Positions 45,865 through 58,599 of a stretch of 64,000 bases of DNA are shown here, piece after piece; within the stretch, counting starts at the first letter, position 1, and each line of letters opens with the position of its first letter. The stretch is taken from the NCBI GenBank assembly GCA_006176705.1, contig QRFJ01005002.1, positions 98,423-162,422 on the forward strand, given 5' to 3'. Source of the DNA: Cocos nucifera. Lineage: Eukaryota; Streptophyta; Magnoliopsida; Arecales; Arecaceae. The notes under the pieces were generated by a model. The model had not been told where the DNA came from, did no database searches, and was given only the letters and a program-made list of their open reading frames with translations. The translations under genes and the position numbers were made by a program.

Positions 45865-47336
45865 TATTTTGATTAATTTTCTATACAACCCCTAGGTAAG
45901 TGCATGAATTAAGGTAGCTTTCACACTGCCTCTTTTTCTTCTTCTTTCTTTTTTTTTTAAATGTGTTGAGCATCCTGGCCTTCCCTCCACCATTTGACAT
46001 GAACCTCCATACTTGACTTAGGTGTAGAGATCCAGTTACTAAGTTTAGGACAATTCACATATACTCTATATTTTATATTTTTTAATTCAGACAGGTAGCT
46101 CTTTTCTTAAATTTAAATTTTTTAATTAAAATATATATTAATTAATAATTTTTAATAATAATTGAATGCTCAGTTGGCCTAATAATCAACACTTACTTTA
46201 TCTTGTTAGTGTGTATGTGCAATTTGAAATGATGATAGCCTTTAAATGACCTAAGTAGGCTACTAAAAGTCTAACCAACTAATTTACTTCTTGACTCACT
46301 ACGGTCATTAGCAAATACTTTATAACTTTATTATTTTTTCTAGTCTATTTTGCTCAAGATTTTTTTTTTTGAAATATGATTTATTCTTTCTTTTAGTTTT
46401 AAATTTTTTAAATTTCAAAGATTATATATATTATTTTTTTATTATATATTTTTTAAAATTTTATTTTTTCTATCCTTCAACTTAATCGATATTGTCCTTA
46501 ATGAAGAAGAAAAATGAAAAGATGCAATAAAAATTTTTATTATTTGTCCAGCATGGATCATGAACCTTTGATTTTCCTCTAGCCTAGCCACTTATCCTAA
46601 AAAAATAAACTAAAAAATAAATTAGATGCAAGAAATATTGGGTTGCCTCCCAATAAGCACTAAATTTACCATCTTCAGCCAAACATAATACAACTTACTA
46701 TCCTGTGTCAAATACTAGATTGACAAATTTTAATGATTTTGAATTGCCAATCAGAAGAAGATAGTTTGTTATCCCTTTATTAATATATTCATTATTAATT
46801 TTGGGAACATAAATTTGTGACTCCATTCCTAGACCCTTGTTTGTTAAGAATTTTTCTTATTTGTTCTTCTAAAATACTCATAAATTAATTTTTTGTATTA
46901 GGAGTTAAGTTTAGTGCAGTGGGTACTCGAAGAGTGACTAAAAATAATTTTAATTTTAGAGATAAATTAATATGATCTTATTTAAATAACTTCATTGACA
47001 CTTTATTATATATCTCTTAGTTTTTATAAGAAGAGTTGGCTTCTAGGGCTGAAGAAAATATGGCTTTAGGTTTATAGGTCTCAGATAAATCATTTATTTT
47101 TTTCTTCCCTTTCTCAGTCTCATTTAAACTGAAACTAGCATCAGTACTGGTTTTAGGCTTAGGTTCTTCTATATTGTTAGTTTTAGTACTAACCTCTTCT
47201 TCTTTATTTTTATTTTAGCTAGCATCGGTACTAGCCTCTCTCACTTGGCCTTGGTATGTGTCCATAAGAATTCTATAATTTTTAAGTTCAAAAATTACTT
47301 TAGCATTCTCTAGATGGAGATTATTAGGTGGGACAT
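45865..47336 (-). other. H2 internal 3' region, second part
   Basis: AT-rich, noncoding. It carries the phrase CTTCAACTTAATCGATATTGTCC (46484) and GGGTTGCCTCCCAATAAGC followed by AAATTTACCATCTTCAGCC (about 46640-46680). A variant of this text occurs again near 50140 in the H3 internal region. I see no ORF with family likeness. Homopolymer T/A tracts are frequent. Confidence 0.5.
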
Positions 47337-48802
47337 TAGTGATGTGTCTTAAATTAACCACAAGTATATGGTGTGCAAAGTAACACGTTCGGCAAGTATA
47401 GGTCAATCCCATGAGGAATTGTATTTGAATTGTGTTCAAATCTTGCTCAGGCAAACTTCAACAAAGAGTTTGAAAGTGGTTGTTTGTACTTACTACTAAA
47501 TAATAAATTAATTCTGGAGAATAATAATTTAAAGATCTAGGGCTTCTGAATCCACTAGACCAATGACTTAGAAAGCAATTCTAAGATTTCTCTTATAATA
47601 TCCTTTGATCGAGGTGTAATGCATGGACAAGCATTCACCCTAATCAAAGAACTCTCCTTTCAATTGCTTCTCTTATGTTACCCAAGTATAGACTATGAAG
47701 AGACTCCAACTCAACAATAATCCATCAAAGTTTTTCATAAGAAAGAAAAAAAAGAATTTAAAAAGATTTAGGCCTTCTATCTATTATCCTTCTTGCACCG
47801 AGTTAAGCATGAATTATAAAGAGATTGAAATCCAGTGATAGTCCATCAAGTCTCTTGGTAAGAAGCTTGAAGAAAGATGAACTAAAAAGATAAAGCCAAG
47901 AAAAAATCCTAAAAATAAATTCTAATCATAGTTTAGCTTCATCGCAAATCCCAGAGGATTGCTTAGCTAGACATGATTTAAATTAAAACTTAAAAATTAA
48001 TTAAAATTAAATTCTATACTACTTGATAAAATTTAAATTGCAGAAAATAAAAGAGATGCAGAAATTAAATAAGCAGAATAAGAAAATTAAACTATCCTAT
48101 GTGCTGAATTTAAATTGCACAAGCGATAATTAAAGAAAAATTAGAATAAAATTTTATTACTAAAATAAAATTTTAATACAAAACTGACTCCTAAGCTATA
48201 ACAGAGCTTGAAGCTAAAATAAGAAAATAAAAAGAACAAACTTTCCTCTGACACACTTTTCCTACCTAACTCTCCTTATCGTATGTTAGAAGGATGGAAG
48301 AAAGTGGAAAAAAGATGGATAAAAATTTTATGGGTAGGTATTTTCGCCTGTCACATGGGCTCTTATAAGAATTATGGTGTGGAGAGATATATCTTTTCAG
48401 GTAGTGGTATTGAGCTTTATTTATAGATGTTAGAAGGAAAGAGAATTTTGTATATTTCAAATATGGAACTAATGAAAAAATGTATCCTAAGAGAATGGAT
48501 GGTTGAGATGGAGTGATAAAAAAATTTAAATAAGATAAAAAATAAAATAAAATAAAATAAAATTATAAAAATATATATATATATTTCTCCTTCGTCATTT
48601 CTTCAATTTTTGCATCCTCTATGTTTGCACCCCATTTAGCCTCGCATGTTCTGTGGGGCCCACTCCTGTGTTCAGGCATTTCTTTCCTCCCAGCGTGAAG
48701 CCTGCATCCAAACCCCTTCCCTTTGCCATCAATGCCTCATTAAATGTATGTGGGCCCACCACTAATTTCTTCCTTTCTATTCATTGCCTACTCATTTTTT
48801 CT

Positions 48803-48837
<35 letters not shown>

Positions 48838-49068
48838 CATTGAGTCTCTACCATGCATTCGTATATTTTTGCATGTTGTGCATGGAATGAGTCAAAATTA
48901 GAATTTGAACTTTATCTACATTGAAGAACCATTTCTAGTTAGTTTATGATTAAAGCTTAATAAATAATTATTTTAAAAAAATATAAAAAATATTAAATAT
49001 TAAATAAAAAAGATAAAATAGAATAGATTTTTGATACTTATTATGTTATAATTAATGTAATCATCACA
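47337..49068 (-). repeat. H3: Athila-like 3' LTR, uninterrupted
   Basis: It starts near TAGTGATGTGTC (decayed TGTGAT) and ends TAATCATCACA, 1.73 kb. The phrase AGGTCAATCCCATGAGGAATTG lies about 65 bp in, as expected for this LTR type. A polypurine tract (minus AAATTAAGGGG) follows at 49069. It holds a (TA)n run of about 30 bp near 48807-48835 and a shorter one near 48570. It is the only H LTR linked to recognisable pol. Confidence 0.75.
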
Positions 49069-50260
49069 CCCCTTAATTTGATCTTTACTCATTCTTGAGT
49101 AAAAAAAAATAATATTGATATACAATACTGATTTTTTTTGATATGAGTGATCATTTAATAATTTTAGAAGTACATGATATCCACCTAAAAAAAAGTTATC
49201 AAAGCATGTCATTGGATATTAAGGCTATTTATAGAATGGTTGAATAAAGAATATAAAATTTATAAAAGCTTTTCTTGACTCATTCTTATTTTTATCCTTA
49301 GATCGTCTAACACTAAGATAGGCTGTGGTTTTACATTCACACATTCATTCCTTTATTTTTTTCTTAAAAATACAGTCCGTGCAATGTCTTAACCACTTAA
49401 GCTTTCTATTTAACTTTTTTATCGAGTGTCAAGTCAATGACTCCCGAACCAGTTGATTTTAGGGTATTAGGTGTAGAACACCCCTCGGACTTGAGTCAAA
49501 TAGGCTATGGGCTGGAACTTGGCTGTGTGAGTTTTTTTTTTTATATATTATATTGCCCACTTTTTGATGCGAATATCATTGCTTACTTAGGCAATGAGAC
49601 TCGATTACTTGGTGGAAAATCAATATATATATTTTTTAAAGAAATTATATGCATCAACATATACCATTTATACCCATAAAATGTCGACTCTCTTTAGATA
49701 TTAATAGGAAGGCTAGAAATACTCAAAAATAAATTTTTATTCTAGACTCAATCTTTTATTGAATTTTATCAATATGCAGTCCCTCAATACTTTCATAACT
49801 TATCTAAAGTGTGCATCAGATGCTGCTAAAATATCTAATGTTACTCAAGTTTGACACATAGTCAGGTATATGAATATCAATAAATTTGTGAGTACAAAGG
49901 TTCAAAGTAAAGTTCAAAGTTTATCCTTCACACCCCAACTTATTCTATAGTGACTTCAATGAGGTAAAAGTAAAAATCCAATAGGTAAAAATGGAGGAAA
50001 ACACCTGATTCGATGTGTCCTTAATTCAGCAAGTGTCTTCATATGTTCTTTTTGGTTCTTCCCTCCAACTTATTCGATATTGACTTTACTGAAGCAAAAT
50101 CTAAATAAACTAAAAAGAAAAATTTAAAATGTAGGGATCTGGGTTGCCTCCTAGAAGTGCTAAGTTTAAAGTCTTCAGCCAGACTAGATAGATCAACCAA
50201 GATATATTGGTTCATAAAGAACCATGGCTTCCTCAATAACTTTAGTGGATAATTCCAAGA
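49069..50260 (-). other. H3 3' untranslated region
   Basis: About 1.2 kb between pol and the polypurine tract, AT-rich, with no envelope-like frame. Athila elements often carry an extra ORF here; I see none. The recurring phrases CCAACTTATTC-ATATTGACTT and GGGTTGCCTCC lie near 49925-50150. Confidence 0.6.
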
Positions 50261-51357
50261 ATGGTTTTAATCGTTGACCGTTTACTTTAAACACAATACC
50301 ATTGCTTGGGTTTATGATTTCTACTATCCCATGTAGAAAGACTTTTTTAACTAAGAAAGGTCATGTCCATCTAGATCTTAACTTTCTAGGAAAAAGGTGT
50401 AATCTCAAATTATACAAGAGAACTTTTTGTCTAAGAGTAAAAGATTTTCTAAGAATTGCTTGATCATAAAATATTTTTGTTCATTCCTTGTACACCCTGG
50501 CATTTTCGTAAGCTTCATTTCTAAGTTCTTCTAATTCATTAATCTGAACCTTCCTATGGTTTCCTACTGCGTCCAAGTTTATATTTAATTTCTTGATGGC
50601 CCACATGGCTTTGTGCTCTAGCTCAACAAGCAAGTGATAAGATTTTCCAAACACAATCCTATAAGGAGAAATTCCTAGGTTGGTCTTAAAGGCAGTATGG
50701 TATGCCCAGAGTGCATCTACTAGTTTCAAGGACCAATCCTTTCTATTAGCATTAATAATTTTTTCCAAGATCTATTTGATTTATCTGTTGGACACTTCTA
50801 CTTGCACACTAGCTTGAGGATGATATGGTGTGGCCAACTTGTGGGTGACATTATATTTTTTCATTAAAATAGCAAAGGATCGGTTGCAAAAATATATCCC
50901 CCGATCACCAATGATTGCTCTAGGAGTACCAAAATGAGAGAATATTTTCTTTAAGAAATTTAATGACTACTTTGCTATCTGTTGATCTACAAGGAGTAGC
51001 TTCTATCCACTTAGAGACATAATCGATAGCAACTAAAATATATTCATTTTCGAAGGAGTTTGGAAATGGTTCCATGAAATCAATCCCCCATACATCAAAA
51101 ATTTCGACCACCAAGATTGGATTAAGTGGTATCATATTTCTCTTGGTGATTCAACCCATTTATTGACATCGAGCACAACTTCTATAGTACTCATGTGCAT
51201 TTTTAAATAAGTTGGGCCAATAAAATCCATATTGGAGGACTTTTGCAGCGGTCGTTTTGGATGCGAAATGACCACCATATGCTTGGTCTTGACGGAAAGA
51301 TAAAATACTTCTAACCTCATTGTTTGGGATACACCTCCTAATGATATGATCAGGATA
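50261..51357 (-). pseudogene. H3: Athila/Tat-type integrase relic
   Basis: Read on the minus strand: a broken zinc-binding region (about 51357-51150); the catalytic core start DVWGIDFMEPFPNSF and YVSKWIEATPC (51135-50920), giving the first Asp of the triad; a frame break near 50920 where a further DRG-type segment continues (about 50915-50870); then RKDWSLKLVDALWAYHTAFKT and SPYRIVFGKSYHLLVELEHKA (50768-50481). The tail near 50290-50260 still encodes a FKVNGQRLKPF-like end. This wording is typical of Athila/Tat integrases. Frameshifts make it inactive. Confidence 0.85.
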
Positions 51358-52228
51358 CTATTTAAATAGGTATGGGTCATCCCAAATGAAATGCTTCACT
51401 TGGGCAAAGAATTTGTGCTTGTCTTGAGTGGTCCAATAGGAAGAAACTTTATTGATGGCTAAATGGTTGACAATATCAGCATACGATGGTTCAGTGGACA
51501 TAGACATGAGTTGTTCATCAAAAAAAAATTCATTAATAGGTGGTTCACTAGATGGTGCAACTATGATTCGGGATAAGTGATCAGCTACTGCATTCTTTGT
51601 TCCTTTCTTATCCTTAATTTCTAGGTCAAATTCTTGAAGGAGCAAGATCCATCGAATTAAGTGCACCTTGGCATCTTTCTTTGCAAAGAGATGTCTAATG
51701 GCTGAGTGGTCAGTATACACAATGGTGTGGGACCCAACTAAATAGGATCTAAATTTTTCAAGGGCAAAGACAATGGCTAGGAACTCCTTTTCAATGGTAG
51801 TGTAATTAAGCTGTGCATCATTTAAGGTTTTACTGGCATAGTAAATAACTCTAGATGGCTTATCAATTTTTTGACCTAAAACTGCACCTACAACATGATC
51901 AGATGCATTACACAAGAGTTCAAAACGTATGGTCCAGATAGATGGGTGAATAATGGGAGCTGAGACAAGTGTCTTTTTAAGGAACTCAAAAGATTCTAAG
52001 CACTCAGGAGTAAACTCAAATTTTGTTTCCTTTGCTAGCAAGTTGGTCAATGGCCAAACCACTTTGCTAAAATTGGCTATGAACCTTCTATAGAATCTAG
52101 CTTGTCCTAAAAATGAACAGATTCTCTTAATAGATTTGGGTGGTGGAAGACTTGCAATCAGGTCTACTTTGGCCTTATCTACTTCATTTCCTTTTTGTGA
52201 AACTATATGGCCAAGAACTATGCCCTCT
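51358..52228 (-). pseudogene. H3: gypsy RT end and RNase H, truncated
   Basis: This is one open minus-strand frame for about 290 codons, longer than its first Val codon suggests, since it stays open to the breakpoint. The RT thumb reads EGIVLGHIVSQKGNE and FLGQARFYRRFIANFSKV. The RNase H region has FELLCNASDHVVGAVLGQ, then VYYASKTLN-like text, VYTDHSAIRHL and AVADHLSRI. The catalytic RT half (YVDD-type box) is missing: the sequence switches to a C2-family LTR at about 52228. The open frame implies H3 is younger than H1, H2 or C2b. Confidence 0.87.
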
Positions 52229-53116
52229 CTAACTGTAGATTCGAATTCTAAGTCGGTAGCATAAGAACTAATTTTTTATACCAATCGATGTGACCATCTA
52301 GCAATGGTACCCGATATCCGAATAGCTCAAAAAATTGTAATGCAATAATGATGAACCTATCGCATATGATTACCGTATAATTCATCCTATTGACCATGAT
52401 GCTTATAGGATGATCTAGGATTAACTGCCAATCCTAAAAATTCATCCACATTATATTTTAAAATTCAGCATCCATCATATGGACTACTCTGGCCGAGGAT
52501 TTGCTAAATTAAAATATAGCGATGTACTTGCTCCAACACTTGGAGGGGTCAATCCTATCTTGACTCATGCACTGACAAGTCAAGTACTTGACTGCACCCA
52601 ATAGCCTTTCATCACTAAATTAGGAATTTAGGTAGTTTGGTATCTAAGTATAGTGAGTTGCTTGTAAGTCACCATGGTGATCTCAAGTCTAAGGGACACG
52701 TATACCCATATCCTTCATGAGCAATCTTGGCAGAAGAGAGCTCCACAGTTAGGTCACGATTAGTGAAATGTATCCCTACATTTCACCTGCATGCCATAAT
52801 AGCATCACCATGCTTCTTGGTTAAGAGGACAACCAATACTTATGGTACACAATGATCTACTCTTGATTAACGTTGTTGTCCTAGATAACAATGAATCATG
52901 TGACCGCGATCAGTTTAGGGACTAAATGATAAATCCTCCTTTGTTGAATCTAAATAGTCCTAAGGATTTCATCATAGAGAGTTCATTACAGGAAGATGCA
53001 CAAAGTGATGAAATTGCTAGAATAATAATTTTATTTAATTAAAATTTAAGTACTAATTATATCTAGCTCAACCATGTACAACTTAGATGATTGATTTTAT
53101 GATACATTTTGCAATA
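52229..53116 (-). repeat. C2b: truncated 3' LTR
   Basis: It follows 8401-9293 of the C2 LTR from TAGATTCGAATTC to GCAATA; the other 1.5 kb is missing at the junction with H3. The polypurine tract (minus AAGTGGGAGT) follows. Confidence 0.82.
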
Positions 53117-55118
53117 ACTCCCACTTACACTAAAGCCACTCAGAACAGTATTGAATACCCATCTTTCATTTGTGATTATTGAACTCTTTGATTTCAAGAG
53201 CTTTAGTAAATGGGTTGGCCACATTCTCCTTTCCATCGATCTTCTGAAGCTCGACGTCGCCTTGCTCTATGATTTCACGTACAAGGTGGTAGCGATGTAG
53301 AATGTGTTTAGTGCACTGATGTGCCTTGGGCTCCTTTGCTTGAGCTATGGCTTTAGTATTGTCACATTATAGCAGAATCGGACCATCCAAGAAGGATGCC
53401 ACCCCAGCTCGCTAATGAACTTCTACAACCACACAGCTTTCTTCGCAGCATCAGATGCCGTGATATACTCTACCTTGCACATAGAATCAACCACAGTATG
53501 CTGCTTGGAACTTTTCTAGCAAACCGCTCCTCCATTCAAGATAAACACATAACTTGACACACTCTTACTATCATCATGATTTGACTAAAAATTGAAATTA
53601 ATATATCCCACAAGTTTTAAGTCAGTATCTTCATAAATGAGCCATTGGTTCTTGATATTTCTCAAATACTTCAGGATTGTCTTCACAACCTTCCAGTGGT
53701 TCTCACCTAGATCAAAATGGTATCTGCTCACTATCCCTAGTGAGTATGCCACATCTGGTCTCATATACATCATGGCGTACATATTAGAACTCACTATCAA
53801 AGCATATGGTATTCTACTCATACACTCTCTCTCTCTTAAAGAGTTGTCGGACAATTCCTCTTCGAGAGAAAAATTTCATGGCCTATCGGAAGATAGCCCT
53901 TCATAGAATTTTCCATGCTGAACCACTTTAGCATGGTATCAATATACGTGGACTGGGAGAATCCAAGCAATCTTTTAGATTTATCCCTATAGATCTTTAT
54001 CCCTAAGATGTAGGATGCTTCTCCCAAGTCCTTCATGGAGAATTATGGTGACAGCCAAACCTTTATTCCCTATAATGCAGGAATGTCATTCCCGATTAAG
54101 AGAATATCATCACATACAGTATAAAAAATGCAACTATAGAATCGTTAGTCCATTTGTACATGCAAGATTCTTCTCCATTCTTAATGAAGCCATATGTTCT
54201 GATCATCTTATCAAAATGCATGTTCCAACTCTGAGATGCTTGCTTCAGTTCATAGATGGATCTCTAAAGCTTGCACACCTTAGACTCATCTATGGATGTG
54301 AAAACCTCGACTGTATCATATACACCTCTTCGACTAGCTCTTCATTTAAAAAAGTTATTTTTACATCCATTTGCTAGATCTTATAGTCTAGGTATGCTGC
54401 TATCGCAAGTATAATCCGAATGAACTTAAGCATTGCCACTAAAGAAAACATCTTATCATAGTCAATACCATAATACTGATGATATCCCTTGGCAACCAGA
54501 TGGGCTTTATAAGTCTCCACCTTTCCATCTGTGCTCCATTTTCTTTTGAAAATCCACTTACACTCAATGGATTTTACCCCTTCAGGTGGATCAACCAATG
54601 TCTATACACTATTGACCTTCATGGACTCCATTTCAGACTTCATGGCTTTAAGTCATTAATCAGAGTCAGACCTCTGCATGGCATCCATGTAGGTGATCAG
54701 ATCCATGTCATTCTCATCGAGTTTGATAGGATCACTATTCCGGACCAAGAAATCATAGTATCTATCCGGTTGATGTGGTACTCTACCAGATTTCCTTAAG
54801 GGTGCATCTACAATGGGCTTTGGGTTTGATCTTATCAAATCCAATTCTATAGATTTACTAGAATGTATCAGTTCTTCCACCTACCGAATTTCACCAAGCT
54901 CAACATTAGAGGTAGTTGTTCCTTCCATGTGGAACTCCTTTTTTAAAAAGACTACCCTATTGCTGATGAATACCTTTTGCTCTTTGGTATGGTAGAAGTA
55001 ATAACCCCTATTTTTTTTGAGATATCTTATAAACAAACACTTTTCGAACCTAGGTCTAAGCTTTTCTGGCTATAAATATTTTACATAAGCTGGACATTGC
55101 CAAATCCTAACGTGAGCA
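53117..55118 (-). pseudogene. C2b: copia pol relic (RT, RNase H)
   Basis: Same order as C2 and about equally decayed: a connector with RKSGRVPHQPDRYY (54880-54656), RT N-terminal piece DPPEGVKSIECKWIFKRK (54598-54374), RT C-terminal MKDLGEASYILGIKIYR (54036-53836), then SRIPYALIVSSNMYAMMYMRPD (53854-53585) and RNase H traces to about 53400. One base is missing inside the YVDD box near 54113 relative to C2, so RT is cut at its active site. The element ends at 55118 where the G LTR begins. Confidence 0.83.
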
Positions 55119-55724
55119 TGTTGGAAATATGCACTCTTTCCATATGGATCGGCGTGGCCATCGGTGATTAGCCAAGCAACAAGGAAGTACTTCTTAGAGA
55201 TCTCTATGGAAGCACGATCAAATAAATCAAGGAATAGAGAAGAAGAGAAGAAGAGATTTTTGGGAGAAAAGAACTTTTATTCAGTATATTTCAGCACTCT
55301 TACAACCTTAACCTATTTTCAATATATATATTTTACAAAGGGTCAAGCCCAAGCTCATAGAAAAACTTTCCAAATCCAAACAACCCACGTACACAAAATA
55401 ATAATCCGCAAAAACTGAGCCGACCCAGTTTTAGACTGAGTTGGCTAACCTACGACTGGGTCGAGACTGAGCCGACCCAGTTGTGTACCATGGCAACAGC
55501 CCAAAAATACTACTCTCTATCTAGATTTTCCTCTGAGATCTAGCCGACCCAGTCCTGGACTGAGCCGACTCAATTTCCAACTGAACTGGCTCAGTCTCAG
55601 AGTGAGCAGGCCTAGTTTTTGAACTTTACTATTGAGAGTGATTCTTCTTCCGATTTGCTCCCATCTTTCCATAACCTACCTTCTCATATTTTTAAGACTT
55701 GGGAGTGCCACTTCTGAGCTCACA
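55119..55724 (-). repeat. Element G: 3' LTR (606 bp)
   Basis: From TGTTGGAAATATGC to CTGAGCTCACA in plus coordinates, with TG...CA ends. A TATA-like run (minus TATATATATTGAA) lies at 55318-55332. The block 55430-55620 is rich in repeats of GAGCCGACCCAGT and its variants. Confidence 0.82.
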
Positions 55725-55796
55725 TTCTCCACCTTAGTGCTTCCAAGTCCTTGTGAACTCATCTCTTCTCAATAGACCCATCCATGCCACACATCT

Positions 55797-57720
55797 CTAA
55801 AAGCTATCTCTAGGGAGTACCTTCATGAGTGCATCAGGCTGATTCATGAGTGCATCAGGCTGATTCTCCTTGGTATGGACCTTCATTAGTTCCACTTCAC
55901 CTTCCTCCATCAGCTCTCTAATCCTGTGGTACCTCACGTCTATATGCTTTGTGCGCGCATGATAGACTGGATTCTGTGCCAATAATAGAGCACTCTGACT
56001 ATCACTGAATAGTGTAATCTTGCTCTGCTCCACTCCTAATTCATCAATCAGCCTCCTAAGCCAAAGAACTTTCTTTGCAGCCTTTGTTATCCCAATGTAC
56101 TTAGCCTCTATGATAGACAAGGCCGTGATTGGCTAAAGGATTGATCTCCAAGACACCGATCCACCATATATGCAGAAGAGGTATCCAGTAGTAGACCTCC
56201 TTGTATCAAGATCACCAGCATAATTTGTATCAACAAACCCTTTCAGAGGTCCTAAACCTTCACACATCTTCACAGATTATTCTCCAAATCCTTTCGACTA
56301 TCCACCAAACATCAAACCATAATTTCTTGTTCCATGCAGATATCTCAATATACATTTCAATGCTTTCCAGTGTTCCTTCTTAAGGTTAGCCATGTATCTA
56401 CTAACCGTGCTCACAGCATGTGCTGTATCTAGTCTGCAGCACACCATAGTGTACATCACACTGCCTATAGTATTTGCATAAGAAACTCGTTCCATGAACT
56501 CTCTCTCTCCTCTTTTGACTGAGGACACTATAACTTGGAGAGAGACATATGGCTCAGCAATGGCGTCTCTGCATGTTTGGCCTTCTCCATCCCAAACCTC
56601 TCCAAAATCTTTTGGACATACTTTTCTTATGACAAATAGAGCACTCCTTTGCATCTATCTCTGCAAATCTCCATGCCAAAAAATTTCTTAGCTGGAGACA
56701 AATCATTCATCTCAAATTCAGATGATAATGCTCTTTTCAACCTTTTCACAACATCCATACTTTTACTGGCTCTGAGCATATCATCTACATATAATAAAAG
56801 GTATAGAGCATCCTCCTCATCTACATTCTTGATGTAGACATAATAATCATGTTCATATTTGCTGAAATCTAGGCTCAAGATAAAGCTATCAAACCTTCGA
56901 TACCACTCACGAGGGGATTGTTTCAAGCCATACAAAGACTTTCTGAGTAAACATATCTTTTCTTCTTGTCCCATCTTCAAGAAACTATCTGGCTACTTCA
57001 TGTAGATTCTTTCCTCCAAAATTCCATGAAGGAAGGCCATCTTCACATCCATCTGTTCTAATTCCATGTTATGCTATGCCACCAGTGATAGCAAAACTCG
57101 AATAGATATATGATGCATCATAGGAGAAAATTTTTGTGTAGTCAATCCCTTTCCTTTGTGAGTATCCCCTTGCTAGTAGCCTTGCTTTGAATCTGACTCT
57201 ACCTTGTTCTGAAGATGTTTCTTTCTTTATGAATACCCACTTTGAGCCAATAGGTCGAGCACCCTCTGGAAGATCCACTAGCTGCCATGTCTGATTCTTC
57301 TCAAGTGATTCCATCTACTCCATCATGGCCTGCATCCATGAATTATGATCCTCACTCTCCCTGGCCTCTGCATAATTCTCTGGATCTCCATTAGCAGTGA
57401 TGAGTGCATAGGAGATAACCTCATCAATTTCATATCTGACCGATCGGCTTGTGCAAAGCCACTCCCACTGGCACATCTCTGCCTGATGTCTGTGGCTACT
57501 CCTACACATCTATCTAAACTGTCAGTCCTCTATGCTGATTTTCAATCTGAGATAATAATTTTCTGCCCATTTCCACCTCAACAGGAATACTCCTGTAAAT
57601 GGATGTAACCTGCATGCCATCATTCTCTAACTGGCCATGGATATTCACCTTTGTTTCCCTAGTTTCATCTATCCCAGACCTCCTCAAGATGCTCTTCTCA
57701 TCAAAGATAACGTCCCTGTT
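55797..57720 (-). pseudogene. Element G: RT and RNase H relic
   Basis: Pieces on the minus strand: connector and RT start (57726-57069, with DLPEGARPIGSKWVF and KARLLARGYSQRKGIDY), the RT core KSLYGLKQSPREWYRRFDSF and LYLLLYVDDMLRA (56980-56627), the RT end with YMANLKKEHWKALKCILRYL (56654-56298), and RNase H with AKYIGITKAAKKVLWLRRL, FSDSQSALLL and HARTKHIDVRYH (56120-55797). The catalytic motifs survive, but four or more frame breaks separate them. RNase H has an in-frame 21-bp tandem duplication (NQPDALM twice). The wording is Tork/TNT1-like rather than A-like. Confidence 0.88.
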
Positions 57721-57726
57721 GATCAC

Positions 57727-58560
57727 TGACTTCTATGTCTGAGAGTTCCATAGCAGGTACCCCTTAACTCATTGTGGATACCCTATGAATGTCATCTTTT
57801 GAGATTTTGGATCCAATTGCTCCTCTTAATTGCCTCCACATGTGCATAGGCTGTGCAACTGAAGACTTTCAGATGGCCAAGCTCCACCTTCTTTCCACTC
57901 TAGATCTCTTTTGAAATGGCTCCATTCAGCTTATAATGAGGGGACTTGTTCACAAGAAAACAAGAGAAAGTTAGAGCATCACCCCGAAAAGACTTTGAGA
58001 GTGATGTCTGTAGCCTCAAACTCCATGCCTTCTCGATCAGTGTTTGGTTCATCCTCTCTATGACATCATTCTGCTGGGGAGTCATCCTCACCGTGTAATG
58101 GCATTTGATGCCATTTTCCTCATAGTACCTCCTGAACTCCAAACTAGTATACTCCCCTCTATTATCCGACCTCAGACACTTTACCTATCTCCCTGACTCC
58201 TCGACTTTAGCTCTCCAGACTCTAAATCGGGCAAACACCTCTAATTTTTCTCTGATCGGATAAATCCATACCTTCCTTAAGAAATCATCAATGAAAGTAA
58301 CAAAGCATTTTGCCTCACCTCTAGCTGATACAGGAGCTGGTCCCCAATATTTGAGTGCACTAAATCCAGCACTCCCTCACCGTGCTTGGTACTTCTGGCA
58401 AACTTCATCCTATGCTGTTTACCAAAGATACACGGCTCACAAAGATCTATGCCTTCCTTCTTCAGGGCTGGGATCATACCTCTTCTACTTAGTTCTGTGA
58501 GCCCACGGTCACTCATATGATCCATCCAATAGTGCCACAAATGATGGTCTGATTGCTATT
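57727..58560 (-). pseudogene. Element G: integrase relic
   Basis: Pre-integrase at 58540-58277 (LWHYWMDHMSDRGLTELSRRG, then CEPCIFGKQHRMKF), which keeps both zinc-finger Cys but has one His position altered (HYWMDH where LGH is usual). The first catalytic Asp is damaged (VHSNIGD). The later core (58142-57900) has FRRYYEENGIKCHYTVRMTPQQNDVIERMNQ, including the catalytic Glu. Stops and frame breaks occur throughout. The upstream end meets an opposite-strand gag segment near 58560-58600. Confidence 0.82.
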
Positions 58561-58599
58561 CTGATGTATGGAAAAGAGATCGTAAACTTTAAGAAAGTG

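Noticed and set aside
48806..48836. (TA)n run as a functional signal
   Set aside because: A simple microsatellite in an AT-rich LTR; nothing else supports a role.
47337..49068. H3 LTR as the 5' LTR of an element to its left
   Set aside because: A 5' LTR of a minus-strand element would have a primer site on its left side. None is visible, and the polypurine tract is on the right, so it is the 3' LTR of the pol to its right.
49437..49679. Plus-strand ORF of 80 residues and similar ones at 48653-48901 and 5335-5526
   Set aside because: AT-rich, low-complexity frames in LTR or 3' untranslated regions; one is formed by a (TA)n run.
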